Source: Pollutimonas bauzanensis
GTDB taxonomy: Bacteria; Pseudomonadota; Gammaproteobacteria; Burkholderiales; Burkholderiaceae_B
Reading direction: 5' to 3'
NCBI RefSeq assembly: GCF_900129885.1
Contig: NZ_FQXE01000001.1
Location: forward strand, 186,001 to 250,000
Length of the DNA: 64,000 bases
Part shown: one piece after another, positions 8,342 to 17,001 of the stretch
Numbering within the stretch: the first letter of the stretch is position 1
Layout: each line of letters opens with the position of its first letter
The notes under the pieces: model-generated
The model's database searches: none
What the model was told of the DNA's origin: nothing
Seen by the model: only the letters and a program-made list of their open reading frames with translations
Position numbers and translations under genes: made by a program

Positions 8342-9486
8342 CAGAATACCCGCCTTCCGCAGCGCCATACATGCTGCACGACGAATTGCTTTTCATGGCC
8401 GCGGACCCGCAGCAGATCCGCGCGCAGGCCGGCGCGGATTTCGCCGCGGTCATGCAAGCCGGCGGCGCGCGCCGGCGCCAGGCTGATGGCCGCCACGGCC
8501 GAGGGCAATGCGCCATCCCCATCCTGGCCGGCCAACAGGCGCGCGGCCTGCAGCAGGCTGGCCGGATAATAGTCGCTGGACAGGATATCGAGCACGCCCT
8601 GCGAAGCAAGTTCGGCCGCCGCCACGTTGCCCGAATGCGAGCCGCCCCGCACGATATTCGGAGCGCCCATCAGGACTTTCAGTCCCAGCCGGTGGCTGGC
8701 CGCGGCGGCCTCCACGGTGGTCGGGAACTCGGCGATGCTCATGCCGTAATCGGCCGATTCCTGGGCGTGCTCGAGGGTGGCGTCGTCGTGGCTGGCGACC
8801 GATAAAAGGCGCTCATGGCATTCGTGGACGATAGCGCGCCGATAGCGGTCGCTGTACTGGCGCGAGTTCTCCAGCTGCAGCGCGATGAAGGCGTCCATGT
8901 CCGAATCGCTCAACTGGTACTTGCCTTGATAGTATTCGCGGTATTTTTCCATTTTCACGAACTGCCGCTGGCCGGGCGAATGGTCCATGACCGACACCAG
9001 CTGCACCAGCGGGCTGTCCACGAGTTCGTGAAACACCTCCAGCGTCCTGGCATGGCTGAGCTCGCAGCGCAGGTGCAGGCGATGCTCGGCGCGGGTGTGG
9101 CCATCGCCCTGCGCCTGGGTTATCGCCCGCAGCATGATGGGCAATTGCCGCAAGCGATCCCCTTTGGGATTCACGTCGCCTATCGACAGCGCGTCGAACA
9201 CCGTGGTGATGCCCGCGGACACCAGTTGGGCGTCGTGGGCCAGCACCGCCGACTCGCAAGGCCAGTCCACGCCGGGGCGCGGATTCATGTACTTTTCCAG
9301 GTTGTCGGTATGCAGCTCGATGAGCCCCGGCATCAGGTAATCGCCTTCGAGGTCCTGCGCCTGGGCGAGCCGGCTGCAGCCCTGGCTGACCTCGTGCACG
9401 AAGCCATCGCGCACGGCGACCGTGCCGGTGAAGACGTCGCTGGCGGTGACCACCCGCGCATTGGTGAATATTTGTTCAGCAGGCAT
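8341..9486 (-). CDS. phnM: Alpha-D-ribose 1-methylphosphonate 5-triphosphate diphosphatase
   Basis: A 381-residue amidohydrolase-superfamily enzyme that removes pyrophosphate from ribose 1-methylphosphonate 5-triphosphate, giving the PhnJ substrate. The metal-binding motif GLIELHTDNLEKYMNPRP and the distal VASHDDATLEH are typical of PhnM, and length matches (E. coli 378). It overlaps phnL by 11 nt upstream and phnN by 1 nt downstream, consistent with tight coupling in the operon. Confidence 0.96.
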   Translation of the reverse strand: MPAEQIFTNARVVTASDVFTGTVAVRDGFVHEVSQGCSRLAQAQDLEGDYLMPGLIELHTDNLEKYMNPRPGVDWPCESAVLAHDAQLVSAGITTVFDALSIGDVNPKGDRLRQLPIMLRAITQAQGDGHTRAEHRLHLRCELSHARTLEVFHELVDSPLVQLVSVMDHSPGQRQFVKMEKYREYYQGKYQLSDSDMDAFIALQLENSRQYSDRYRRAIVHECHERLLSVASHDDATLEHAQESADYGMSIAEFPTTVEAAAASHRLGLKVLMGAPNIVRGGSHSGNVAAAELASQGVLDILSSDYYPASLLQAARLLAGQDGDGALPSAVAAISLAPARAAGLHDRGEIRAGLRADLLRVRGHEKQFVVQHVWRCGRRVF

Positions 9487-10180
9487 GAGCCGGCTCCTCG
9501 ACAGTCATGTCAAAATAGCAATCAGCCATGCCCTCGCGCGCCCGCGCATCATGGGAAATGGCGATCAGGGCCGAGCCGGCGGCCTTGGCTTCGGCGATCA
9601 GCTCGAGCACCACGGCCCGGTTGGCGTCGTCCAGCGCCGCGGTCGGCTCGTCCAGCAGCAGCAAGGGCCAGGGCACCACGAAGCCGCGCGCGATATTGAC
9701 GCGCTGCTGCTCGCCCCCCGAAAAAGTCCCGGGCGCCAGCTGCCACAGGCGCTGCGGGATATTCAGGCGCGCCAGCAACGCCGCCGCCCGTTCATGCGCC
9801 GCGGCGCGGTCCATCCCGCGCGCCAGGGCGGGCTCCATCACCACATTCAGGCAACTGACGCGCGGTATCACGCGCAGGAACTGGCTGACATAGCCCACCG
9901 TGGCGCGGCGCACGGCCAGCGTCTGGCGCGGTTCGGCGCCCACCATCTCCAGCACGCCGCCGGCGTGGCGCAGCCGTATGCTGCCGGCGGTGGGCAAATA
10001 GTTGCCGTAGAGGGTGCGCAGCAGGGTGGACTTGCCGGCGCCGGACCGCCCGTGCAACACCAGGCAGCGCCCTGGCAGCACCTCGAAGTCCACCTCGCGC
10101 AATACCTTCAATACCGTTCCATGCTGCTGGTGCAGGGTAAAGGTTTTGGCCAGGCCTTTCACTTCCATAACGGGCATCAT
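9476..10180 (-). CDS. phnL: C-P lyase complex ABC-type ATPase PhnL
   Basis: A 234-residue ABC ATPase-like subunit. Walker A GRSGAGKSTLLRTL, signature FSGGEQQRVNIARG, Walker B LLLLDEPTAALDD and switch His (AISHDARAREG) are all present. PhnL is needed with PhnGHI for forming alpha-D-ribose 1-methylphosphonate 5-triphosphate in vivo; it has no membrane partner. It lies 10 bp after phnK and overlaps phnM. The start is ATG at 10180, followed by a second ATG, with GAGG upstream. Confidence 0.95.
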   Translation of the reverse strand: MMPVMEVKGLAKTFTLHQQHGTVLKVLREVDFEVLPGRCLVLHGRSGAGKSTLLRTLYGNYLPTAGSIRLRHAGGVLEMVGAEPRQTLAVRRATVGYVSQFLRVIPRVSCLNVVMEPALARGMDRAAAHERAAALLARLNIPQRLWQLAPGTFSGGEQQRVNIARGFVVPWPLLLLDEPTAALDDANRAVVLELIAEAKAAGSALIAISHDARAREGMADCYFDMTVEEPAHAC

Positions 10181-10190
10181 GATCTTTGCC

Positions 10191-10961
10191 TCAAGGCTGT
10201 AAAACGGAGGACACCAGCAACTGGCTGTATGCGTGTTGCGGGTCGTCCAGGATCTGGTCGGTCAGGCCGGCTTCCACGACATGCGAACGGCGCATCACCA
10301 TCAGGCGATCGGCCAGCAGGCGGGCCACCGCCAGGTCATGGGTCACGATCACCACCGCCAGTTGCAATTCGCGCACCAGGCCGCGCAGGAGGTCCAGCAA
10401 ATGGGCCTGCACCGAAACATCCAGGCCGCCCGTGGGCTCGTCCATGAAAATCAGGCGCGGGCTGGACACCAGATTGCGGGCGATCTGCAGCCTTTGCTGC
10501 ATGCCGCCCGAAAAAGTGCGCGGCAAATCGTCGATGCGCTGCGGATCGATTTCGACATGCTCGAGCCATGCCAGCCCCGCCTGCCGCAACTGGCCGTAGT
10601 GGCGCACGCCCTGCGCCATCAGCCGCTCGCCGATATTGGCGCCCGCCGATACGCTCATGCGCAATCCGTCGCGCGGATTCTGCTCGACAAAGCCCCATTC
10701 CGTGCGCAGCAGGGTGCGCCGCTGCGCTTCGCTGGCGGCATAAAGATCCACGCCGCGGTCCTGCCGGTCGCGGTAGGCCACCGCCCCCCTGTCGGGCGCG
10801 GCGCGGCCCGCCAGCACTTTCAACAGCGTGGACTTGCCCGACCCGGATTCCCCGACAATACCCAGCACCTCGCCCGGATACAGATCGAAGGACACGCCCT
10901 GGCAGCCCTTTTCCGGGCCGTACAGCAGGGTCAGATCGCGCACCGACAGCAGCGGGCTCAT
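10191..10961 (-). CDS. phnK: C-P lyase complex ABC-type ATPase PhnK
   Basis: A 256-residue ABC ATPase-like subunit that in characterised systems docks on the PhnGHIJ core through PhnJ. Walker [15 protein letters not shown], signature FSGGMQQRLQIARN and Walker B LIFMDEPTGGLDV are intact. I chose the ATG at 10961, which overlaps the phnJ stop (TAATG); the frame extends upstream but only inside phnJ. The dipeptide-transporter-like sequence (VKVLRELQLAVVIVTHDLAV region) is typical of PhnK. Confidence 0.95.
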   Translation of the reverse strand: MSPLLSVRDLTLLYGPEKGCQGVSFDLYPGEVLGIVGESGSGKSTLLKVLAGRAAPDRGAVAYRDRQDRGVDLYAASEAQRRTLLRTEWGFVEQNPRDGLRMSVSAGANIGERLMAQGVRHYGQLRQAGLAWLEHVEIDPQRIDDLPRTFSGGMQQRLQIARNLVSSPRLIFMDEPTGGLDVSVQAHLLDLLRGLVRELQLAVVIVTHDLAVARLLADRLMVMRRSHVVEAGLTDQILDDPQHAYSQLLVSSVLQP

Positions 10962-11836
10962 TATCCGGCCTCCTGGCCCGCGCGGCGTTCCTGGCAGTAA
11001 TCGGTGTCGGAGCACACGAATTCCCGGCCTCCCTGGTCATCCACGATCAGCTCATCCAGGTAGGACTCGGCGCTGCCGCAGAACGCGCAGCGCTGCTCCC
11101 ACTTCGGAAGCTCGAAGGGATAGTCCTCGAAATCCAGGCTCTCCACCCGGGTGTAGGGCGGCAAGGCGTACAGGCGCTTCTCGCGCCCGGCGCCGAACAG
11201 CATCAGCGCCGGGCTCATATTGAGTTTCGGGTTGTCGAATTTCGGGATCGGCGACGGGTCCATCACATAGCGGCCGTCGACCATCACGGGATAGGCATAG
11301 GCGGTGGCGATATGCCCGTATGTGGCGATGTCTTCGTACAGCTTGACGTGCATGACGCCGTAGTCGTTCAAGGCGTGCATGGATTTCGTTTCCGAATCGG
11401 ACGGCTCGATGAAGCGCAAGGGTTCCGGGATGGGCACCTGGTAAACCACGATCTGGCCGCTGCGCAGCGGCGTTTCGGGAATGCGGTGGCGCGTCTGGAT
11501 GATGCTGGCCTCCACCGTGCGCTCGGTGGTCCGCACGCCGGCCGTGCGGGTGAAGAAGCGCCGTATCGACACGGCATTGGTGGTGTCGTCGGCCCCCTGG
11601 TCTATCACCTTCAGCACATCGTCGCGGCCCAGTATGGCCGCGGTCACTTGCATGCCGCCCGTGCCCCAGCCGTAAGGCAGGGGCATCTCGCGGCCGCCGA
11701 ACGGCACCTGGTGGCCGGGAATGGCCACGGCCTTGAGCAGGCCGCGCCGCAGACTGCGCTTGGTCTGTTCATCCAGGTAGGCGAAGTTGTAGCCCGCGGC
11801 CGCGCTTGCGCCGCCTTGCTGCGCCTGACTATTCAT
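10961..11836 (-). CDS. phnJ: Carbon-phosphorus lyase catalytic subunit (radical SAM)
   Basis: A 291-residue enzyme that breaks the C-P bond of ribose 1-methylphosphonate 5-phosphate, releasing methane (or another alkane) and the cyclic phosphate. The unusual cluster motif is exact: CAFC, then 21 residues, Cys, five residues, Cys (C-x2-C-x21-C-x5-C, residues about 242-273). Other conserved blocks are GWGTGGMQVTAAILGRDDVL and ALNDYGVMHVKLYEDIA. The start overlaps phnI by 4 nt. The intact motif argues for a working pathway. Confidence 0.97.
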   Translation of the reverse strand: MNSQAQQGGASAAAGYNFAYLDEQTKRSLRRGLLKAVAIPGHQVPFGGREMPLPYGWGTGGMQVTAAILGRDDVLKVIDQGADDTTNAVSIRRFFTRTAGVRTTERTVEASIIQTRHRIPETPLRSGQIVVYQVPIPEPLRFIEPSDSETKSMHALNDYGVMHVKLYEDIATYGHIATAYAYPVMVDGRYVMDPSPIPKFDNPKLNMSPALMLFGAGREKRLYALPPYTRVESLDFEDYPFELPKWEQRCAFCGSAESYLDELIVDDQGGREFVCSDTDYCQERRAGQEAG

Positions 11837-12933
11837 GCCCGTTTCTCCTGGATGAGGTCAGTCGCGCCGGCCGATGGCTGGCGCAGCTTGCGGATGAGAT
11901 CGAGTTCCGACTGGAAATCCACGTAATGCGGCAATTTCAGATGGGAAACAAAGCCGGCCGCTTCGACGTTGTCGCAGTGCATCAGCACGAACTCCTCCTG
12001 CTGGGCCGGTGACTCGATGTCCTCGTTGTATTCCCCGGCGCGCAAGGCGCGGTCGACCAGGGCCATGCCCATGGCCTTGCGCTCGGCGCAGCCGAATGCC
12101 AGGCCATAGCCGCGCGTGAATTGGGGCGGCTGGTCCCTGCTGCCCACGAACTGGTTGATCATTTCGCATTCGGTCACTTCGATATCGCCCAAGGGCACGG
12201 CGAAACCCAATTCCTCGGGCTCGACCCAAACCTCTATCGCGCCGATCCGGATCTCGCCGGCGAAGGGATGATTGCGGCCGTAGCCGCGCTGCGTGGAATA
12301 GCCCAGCGCCAGCAGGAAGCCTTCGTCGGCGCGGGCCAGGGCCTGCAGGCGCTGCGCGCGGCCGGCGGGAAAATCCAGCGGCTCGCGCGTGATGTCGGGC
12401 ACCTCCCCCGCGCTATCGGCCTCGACGGCCAGCAGGCCTTCCTGAGCCAGCATATCGACCACGCGCGGGCACGGCGCCGGCTCGCGAGGCATCGGCTCGT
12501 GCATCGCCGCTTGCGGCGCCGCGCCTTCGGCCAGCAGGGAGAAATCCAGCAGGCGGTGGGTGTAGTCGAACGTGGGGCCCAGCAATTGCCCGCCCGGCAA
12601 ATCCTTGAAGGTCGCCGAAATGCGGCGCTCCAGGCTCATGCCTTCGGTCTGTAGGGGGCGGCTGGCCATGAAGCGCGGCAGCGTGCTGCGATAGGCGCGC
12701 AGCAGGAAGATGGCCTCCAGCAAGTCGCCGGCGGCCTGCTTGATCGCCAGCGCCGCCAGTTCTTCATCGTACAAAGATCCCTCGCCCATAACCCGGGACA
12801 CGGCCAGCGGCATTTGCTGGCGTATCTGCTCCACGCCCAGCTCGGGCACCGAGGCGTCCCCCCGGCGCTTTGCGGCCAGCAGGGCATGGGCATTGTCGAT
12901 GGCTTTTTCGCCACCCTTGACGGCAACATACAT
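11833..12933 (-). CDS. phnI: C-P lyase core subunit PhnI
   Basis: A 366-residue subunit, the nucleosidase/phosphonate-transferase component that, with PhnG, PhnH and PhnL, couples methylphosphonate to ATP. The N-terminus MYVAVKGGEKAIDNAHALL and the later blocks ALGYSTQRGYGRNHPFAGEI and EYNEDIESPAQQEEFVL are hallmark PhnI sequence. The ATG follows the phnH stop directly (TGAATG). Length matches the family (E. coli 354). Confidence 0.96.
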   Translation of the reverse strand: MYVAVKGGEKAIDNAHALLAAKRRGDASVPELGVEQIRQQMPLAVSRVMGEGSLYDEELAALAIKQAAGDLLEAIFLLRAYRSTLPRFMASRPLQTEGMSLERRISATFKDLPGGQLLGPTFDYTHRLLDFSLLAEGAAPQAAMHEPMPREPAPCPRVVDMLAQEGLLAVEADSAGEVPDITREPLDFPAGRAQRLQALARADEGFLLALGYSTQRGYGRNHPFAGEIRIGAIEVWVEPEELGFAVPLGDIEVTECEMINQFVGSRDQPPQFTRGYGLAFGCAERKAMGMALVDRALRAGEYNEDIESPAQQEEFVLMHCDNVEAAGFVSHLKLPHYVDFQSELDLIRKLRQPSAGATDLIQEKRA

Positions 12934-13542
12934 TCAGACTACCTCTTGCATGGTGTGGAGCACGCGCGTGCTGCGCGGCAGCGCCAGCAGCCTTTGCCCG
13001 CTGGTAAAGAAAATATCCAGGCCTTTGGGGAAGCCGCAAGCGTCCTTGCGTTCTTGCCAGAAGGCCTGCGGCAGCGGCAGGCGCAGCACCCGCTCCTGCC
13101 GGATGCCGGGGCCTTGCCAGGACAAGGGCGCACCCTCCTCCAGGCCCGGCAACTGGACCAGCAGGGTGCACGAAAGCTCCGGGTCGCGATCGCTGCCTTG
13201 CCTGAATTCGCCCAGTCCGCCCGGTTCGCCGAATTCATCGGCCGTCAGCAAGGCGAACGCCGCCGCGCCGCGCTCGCCGACTACCGGGCAGCCGCAATGG
13301 AAGGCCAGGTTGGCCCGCAGCCCCGGCGTATCGAAGGCCGGCGCCAGCCAGACCGGCGTATCGCTATCGAGCAGGCTCAGGCACAAGGCGTAAGTCGCCG
13401 GCGCCAGGGCATCCAGCGCCGGCGCATGCTCGACCGCCTGTATCGCGCCGGGCTCCGACATGGCCCGCAGGGCCAGGCGAAACGACTGCTGGGCGTGGAC
13501 GACGGGATCGGAAAAGGCCGGCAGCAGCAATGCATCTTTCAT
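12934..13542 (-). CDS. phnH: C-P lyase core subunit PhnH
   Basis: A 202-residue subunit of the PhnGHIJ core. The sequence SDPVVHAQQSFRLALRAMSE at the N-terminus and GPGIRQERVLRLPLPQAFW and FPKGLDIFF near the C-terminus are family signatures. I chose the ATG at 13542, overlapping the phnG stop by 1 nt; the open frame extends upstream only inside phnG. It is adjacent to phnI with no gap. Confidence 0.95.
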   Translation of the reverse strand: MKDALLLPAFSDPVVHAQQSFRLALRAMSEPGAIQAVEHAPALDALAPATYALCLSLLDSDTPVWLAPAFDTPGLRANLAFHCGCPVVGERGAAAFALLTADEFGEPGGLGEFRQGSDRDPELSCTLLVQLPGLEEGAPLSWQGPGIRQERVLRLPLPQAFWQERKDACGFPKGLDIFFTSGQRLLALPRSTRVLHTMQEVV

Positions 13543-14003
13543 CAGTCCTCTCCCCGCCGCAGGGTCATGAAATCCACCTTGGTGGCGGCGCTTTGCGCCG
13601 CCTTGACGCCGCGGCGCGCCGACTGCTCCCGCGCCAGCGGGACTATCAGCCGCTCCAGCCAATGCTGCTGGCTGGCGCCCTGCAGATGCGCGTCGGCCAG
13701 GGCGGCCAGTTCCGCATGCGGCTTGTTGCGGCCGGCCACATAGCTATGGCCGGTGCAACCGTCGTCCAGCTGGACCACGCAACGGGTCACGGTCATTTCG
13801 CCGAGATTGAACGCCGCCCCGCTGGCGCCCATGCGCCCGCGCACCATCACCATGCCGATTTCGGGCGGACGGATCAGGCGATAGCCGGCTGCGCGCAGCT
13901 GTTCGCCATACGCATCGAGCTGCTTGCCGGCGCGGGCCAGGACGCCCATCCATTGCTGGCGCGGGGCAGCTTCGTCGCCCTTGCTGTCTACACTACTATT
14001 CAT
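13542..14003 (-). CDS. phnG: C-P lyase core subunit PhnG
   Basis: A 153-residue subunit of the C-P lyase core. Conserved blocks are RQQWMGVLARA near the N-terminus, RPPEIGMVMVRGRMGASGAAFNLGE in the middle (shown in part), and VQLDDGCTGHSYVAGRNKPHAE. It is the first enzymatic gene after the phnCDE transporter, starting 57 bp downstream of phnE. Confidence 0.95.
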   Translation of the reverse strand: MNSSVDSKGDEAAPRQQWMGVLARAGKQLDAYGEQLRAAGYRLIRPPEIGMVMVRGRMGASGAAFNLGEMTVTRCVVQLDDGCTGHSYVAGRNKPHAELAALADAHLQGASQQHWLERLIVPLAREQSARRGVKAAQSAATKVDFMTLRRGED

Positions 14004-14060
14004 GCGGGTCTCCGGAAATAAGCTGATGCGGCGACGGTCGGCGGCATCCGGCCTGCGTCC

Positions 14061-14855
14061 TTAAATGAAATGCTTGCGCAAGCGTTGCGAAACGATGTCG
14101 ATGACGCTCACCACGGCAATGATGATGAGGAGGATGGCGCAGGTCTGCGCCAGCTGGAAGCCGCGTATCGCTTCCCACAACGTGACGCCGATACCGCCGG
14201 CGCCCACCATGCCGACCACCGTGGCGGAGCGCACATTCGATTCGAAGCGATACAGCGCGTAGGAAATCCACAGCGGCAGCACCTGCGGGATGACACCGTA
14301 GATCACTTCCTGCAGGGCGCTGGCCCCGGTCGCCCTGACGCCTTCGACCGGGCCGCTGTCTATGGCCTCGACCGCTTCGGCGAACAGCTTGGCCAGGACG
14401 CCGGTGGTGCCTACGAACAGCGCCATCACCCCCGCGAACGGCCCCAAGCCGACAGCCACCACGAACAGCATGGCAAAGACCATCTCGTTGATGGAGCGGA
14501 AAGCGTCCATGAGCCGGCGCAGCGGCTGGTACACCCACCACGGGGCGATGTTCTCGGAGCACAGAATGCCCAGGGGAATGGAGCACACGATGGCCAGGAC
14601 AGTGCCCCACAGGGCGATCTGCACCGTCACTATCATTTCGCCTAGATACAGCCGCCAGTAGCGGAAATCGGGCGGAAAGAAATCGGCGGCGAACAGCCGC
14701 ATATTGCCGGCATCGCGCCACAGCATGGCCGGATTCATTTCGGCGCCCTTCCAGGACCAGGCCAGGATGGCCGCCAGCAAGGCCCAGGCCATCCATTGAT
14801 ACCAGGGGCGCTTGAGCTGCGGGTCGGGCAAGGCGGCGGACGCAAAAGCGGTCAT
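14061..14855 (-). CDS. phnE: Phosphonate ABC transporter permease
   Basis: A 264-residue inner-membrane permease with about six transmembrane segments. The EAA-like loop ([20 protein letters not shown]) and the C-terminal [20 protein letters not shown] are characteristic of PhnE. It works with PhnC and PhnD for phosphonate import. It is separated from phnD by 62 bp that contain a strong stem-loop. A single phnE is present; some relatives carry two. Confidence 0.95.
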   Translation of the reverse strand: MTAFASAALPDPQLKRPWYQWMAWALLAAILAWSWKGAEMNPAMLWRDAGNMRLFAADFFPPDFRYWRLYLGEMIVTVQIALWGTVLAIVCSIPLGILCSENIAPWWVYQPLRRLMDAFRSINEMVFAMLFVVAVGLGPFAGVMALFVGTTGVLAKLFAEAVEAIDSGPVEGVRATGASALQEVIYGVIPQVLPLWISYALYRFESNVRSATVVGMVGAGGIGVTLWEAIRGFQLAQTCAILLIIIAVVSVIDIVSQRLRKHFI

Positions 14856-14878
14856 GTGCGGCGGGTTCCAGATCAGAA

Positions 14879-14909
14879 GCCATCATCCGGCCGATTGCCG
14901 GATGATGGC
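14879..14909 (-). repeat. Strong stem-loop between phnD and phnE
   Basis: A perfect 13-bp inverted repeat, GCCATCATCCGGC and its complement, with a 5-nt loop (CGATT). It starts about 9 bp after the phnD stop. No T-run follows on the transcribed minus strand, so it is more likely an mRNA-stabilising or processing hairpin than a full terminator. Such elements keep the binding protein more abundant than its permease. Confidence 0.65.
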
Positions 14910-14917
14910 AGGGGCCA

Positions 14918-15922
14918 TTACTTGGCGCTGGCGACTTTCTTGTCCAGCGCTTCCATGCGCGCATTGAGCTTTTCCAGGCTGGCGTCGATATCCTTGAGCC
15001 TGGCCTGCTTCTCCGCGGCGTCGAAGGTGCTGTCGGCGCTCAGCTGGCTGCGCTGCTTGAACAGTTCGAGCTGGCGGATGGGCAGCAGTTGATCATCGTT
15101 GGACACGCGGAACTTGCCCCATTGCAAGCCGGCCAGCACCGCGAGCTCTTTCTCGTCGGCGCCATAGGAGGTGAAGAAATCATTGATCTTCTTCTTGGTT
15201 TCCGCCGACAGGTTCTTGCGCCATACGATAGGGTCGGCGGGGATCAGCGGCGATTTCCAGATCACCTTGAGCTGAGCCGCCTTGGCCGGGTTGGTCTGCT
15301 CCAGGCGCTCCATGCCTTCGGTATTGAAGGTCGCGACGTCGACCTGCTTGTTGGCGACGCTCAGCGCATTGACTTCATGGCTGGCGTTCAAGGTGCGCTT
15401 GAAGATCTTGGCGGGCTCGACATTGTTCCTGGCGAAAACGTAATATCCCGGCACCAGATAGCCCGAGGTGGAGTTCGGATCGCCATTGCTGAAGGTGAGA
15501 TTCGCGGCGTTCTTGAGCATGTCCTCGACCGAATTCAGGGGGCTGTCCTTGTGCGCGATCAGCAGGCTCCAGTAGCCGGGATTGCCGTTGGCCGCCACCG
15601 TCTGCGCGAAGATTTCGCCGCCGGCGCGGTCCACGGCCTCCATGGCCGATTTATTGCCGTACCAGGCAACATCCACCTTGTTGAAGCGCATGCCCTGGAT
15701 GATGCCGGCGTAATCGGGGGCAAAGAAAGCATTGATCTTCATGCCGGTCTGCCTGCCCATCTCGGCCAGGAAAGGGTCCCACATGGTTTTCAGGTTCTGC
15801 GACGACTCCGTCGAGATGATGCCGAAGTTCAATTCCGCAGGTTCGGCCGCCGGGGCCGGACCCGCCATCGTCATGCCAGCCAGGGCCGAAGCCAGAACGA
15901 CGCGATGCATGCCTTTAAACAT
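14918..15922 (-). CDS. phnD: Phosphonate ABC transporter substrate-binding protein
   Basis: A 334-residue periplasmic receptor. The signal peptide is about 25 residues (MFKGMHRVVLASALAGMTMA, cleavage likely after APAA). The mature part opens PAELNFGIISTESSQNLKTM and includes MRFNKVDVAWYGNKSAMEAV, standard PhnD sequence with the phosphonate-binding loop. I chose ATG 15922, with GGAG upstream and a signal peptide at the right place. The last 50 residues form a charged helical tail. Confidence 0.95.
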   Translation of the reverse strand: MFKGMHRVVLASALAGMTMAGPAPAAEPAELNFGIISTESSQNLKTMWDPFLAEMGRQTGMKINAFFAPDYAGIIQGMRFNKVDVAWYGNKSAMEAVDRAGGEIFAQTVAANGNPGYWSLLIAHKDSPLNSVEDMLKNAANLTFSNGDPNSTSGYLVPGYYVFARNNVEPAKIFKRTLNASHEVNALSVANKQVDVATFNTEGMERLEQTNPAKAAQLKVIWKSPLIPADPIVWRKNLSAETKKKINDFFTSYGADEKELAVLAGLQWGKFRVSNDDQLLPIRQLELFKQRSQLSADSTFDAAEKQARLKDIDASLEKLNARMEALDKKVASAK

Positions 15923-16008
15923 ATCGATACTCCAGTAGTGCTCAGTTGGCTTGCCTGGACGGCTGTCCCGGCAGGCCTGTTGGAAAAACCTGCTTTGCGG
16001 CGCCCGAA

Positions 16009-16842
16009 TCAGGCCGCGACCAGGGCCAGGGGCCGGGGCTCGCGGGCGCGCGCCGCATGGTCGGGAAACATCAGGGAGGCGTCCAGGTCGCCGCCATAAA
16101 GATCGTTGAGAAACACGCCGTTGAGCGCATCGACCGAGCCATCGAAATGGATATGGCCGGCTTTCAAGGCCACGACCCTGCGGCAATAGCGCACGGCGTA
16201 ATCCACCTGGTGCAAAGTGACCACCACGGTCTTGCCATCCTTCCCGTTGATATCGGCGAGGATTTCCATTACCTTGCGCGCGGACTCCGGGTCCAGGGAC
16301 GCAATCGGCTCATCGGCCAGAATGACCTGCGCGCCCTGGGTGAGCGCCCGGGCGATGGCCACGCGCTGCTGCTGCCCGCCCGACAAGGTCGAGGCGCGGC
16401 GATGGGCGTATTCGGCCAGCCCCACCCGCTCCAGGGCCGCCATGGCGGATGCTTTTTCCTCGGACGTGAACCAACCCAGGCAGCCGCGCCAGCGCGGCAC
16501 GCGCCCCAGGCAGCCCAGCAGCACATTGCTCATGACGCTCAGCCGCCCCACCAGGTTGAATTGCTGGAAGATGTAGCCTATGTCGGCGCGCAGGCGGCGC
16601 ACCCGGCGGTTCAGGCGCCCCGCCGCCTGAACCTGGCGGCCCAGAATCTCGATCGAGCCGGCGTCGCGCCGGTCGCCGCAGGCCAGGCCCGACAAATGGC
16701 GCAGCAAGGTCGATTTCCCCGAGCCCGACGCGCCGATGAGAGCGACCATTTCACCGGGCTGGACCGCCAGGCCCATATTGAATAAAACCTGCTTGCCGCC
16801 GAAGCTTTTGTTCAAGCCTTCGACCCGGATCACTGTGTTCAT
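16009..16842 (-). CDS. phnC: Phosphonate ABC transporter ATP-binding protein
   Basis: A 277-residue ATPase, first gene of the phn operon. Walker [15 protein letters not shown], signature [14 protein letters not shown], Walker [15 protein letters not shown] and the switch His in [14 protein letters not shown] match PhnC. It powers import by PhnE with PhnD. Pho-box-like repeats lie about 57-106 bp upstream. The gap to phnD is 86 bp. Confidence 0.95.
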   Translation of the reverse strand: MNTVIRVEGLNKSFGGKQVLFNMGLAVQPGEMVALIGASGSGKSTLLRHLSGLACGDRRDAGSIEILGRQVQAAGRLNRRVRRLRADIGYIFQQFNLVGRLSVMSNVLLGCLGRVPRWRGCLGWFTSEEKASAMAALERVGLAEYAHRRASTLSGGQQQRVAIARALTQGAQVILADEPIASLDPESARKVMEILADINGKDGKTVVVTLHQVDYAVRYCRRVVALKAGHIHFDGSVDALNGVFLNDLYGGDLDASLMFPDHAARAREPRPLALVAA

Positions 16843-16898
16843 TCACATATCCCCAAAAGGCCAGGCGACACAAATCGCCTTCGATGCCCAGCATCTTA

Positions 16899-16948
16899 GG
16901 GACGGCGTATGACGCGGGGATTAAGCGCAGGTGACGGTTTTATGACGC
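16899..16948 (-). promoter_or_regulatory. Pho-box-like repeats upstream of phnC
   Basis: On the minus strand GCGTCATAAAACCGTCAC (16948 to 16931) matches the E. coli Pho-box consensus at 14 of 18 positions, with half-sites 11 bp apart. GCGTCAT recurs exactly 33 bp further (16915 to 16909), in helical phase, with a degenerate partner. This points to PhoB control under phosphate starvation, as known for phn operons. The functional claim is inference. Confidence 0.7.
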
Positions 16949-17001
16949 GCCGGCGGCGGCTGGCGGAGCGGCGGCGGAACATCGCCCGCATGAGGTCTAA
17001 T

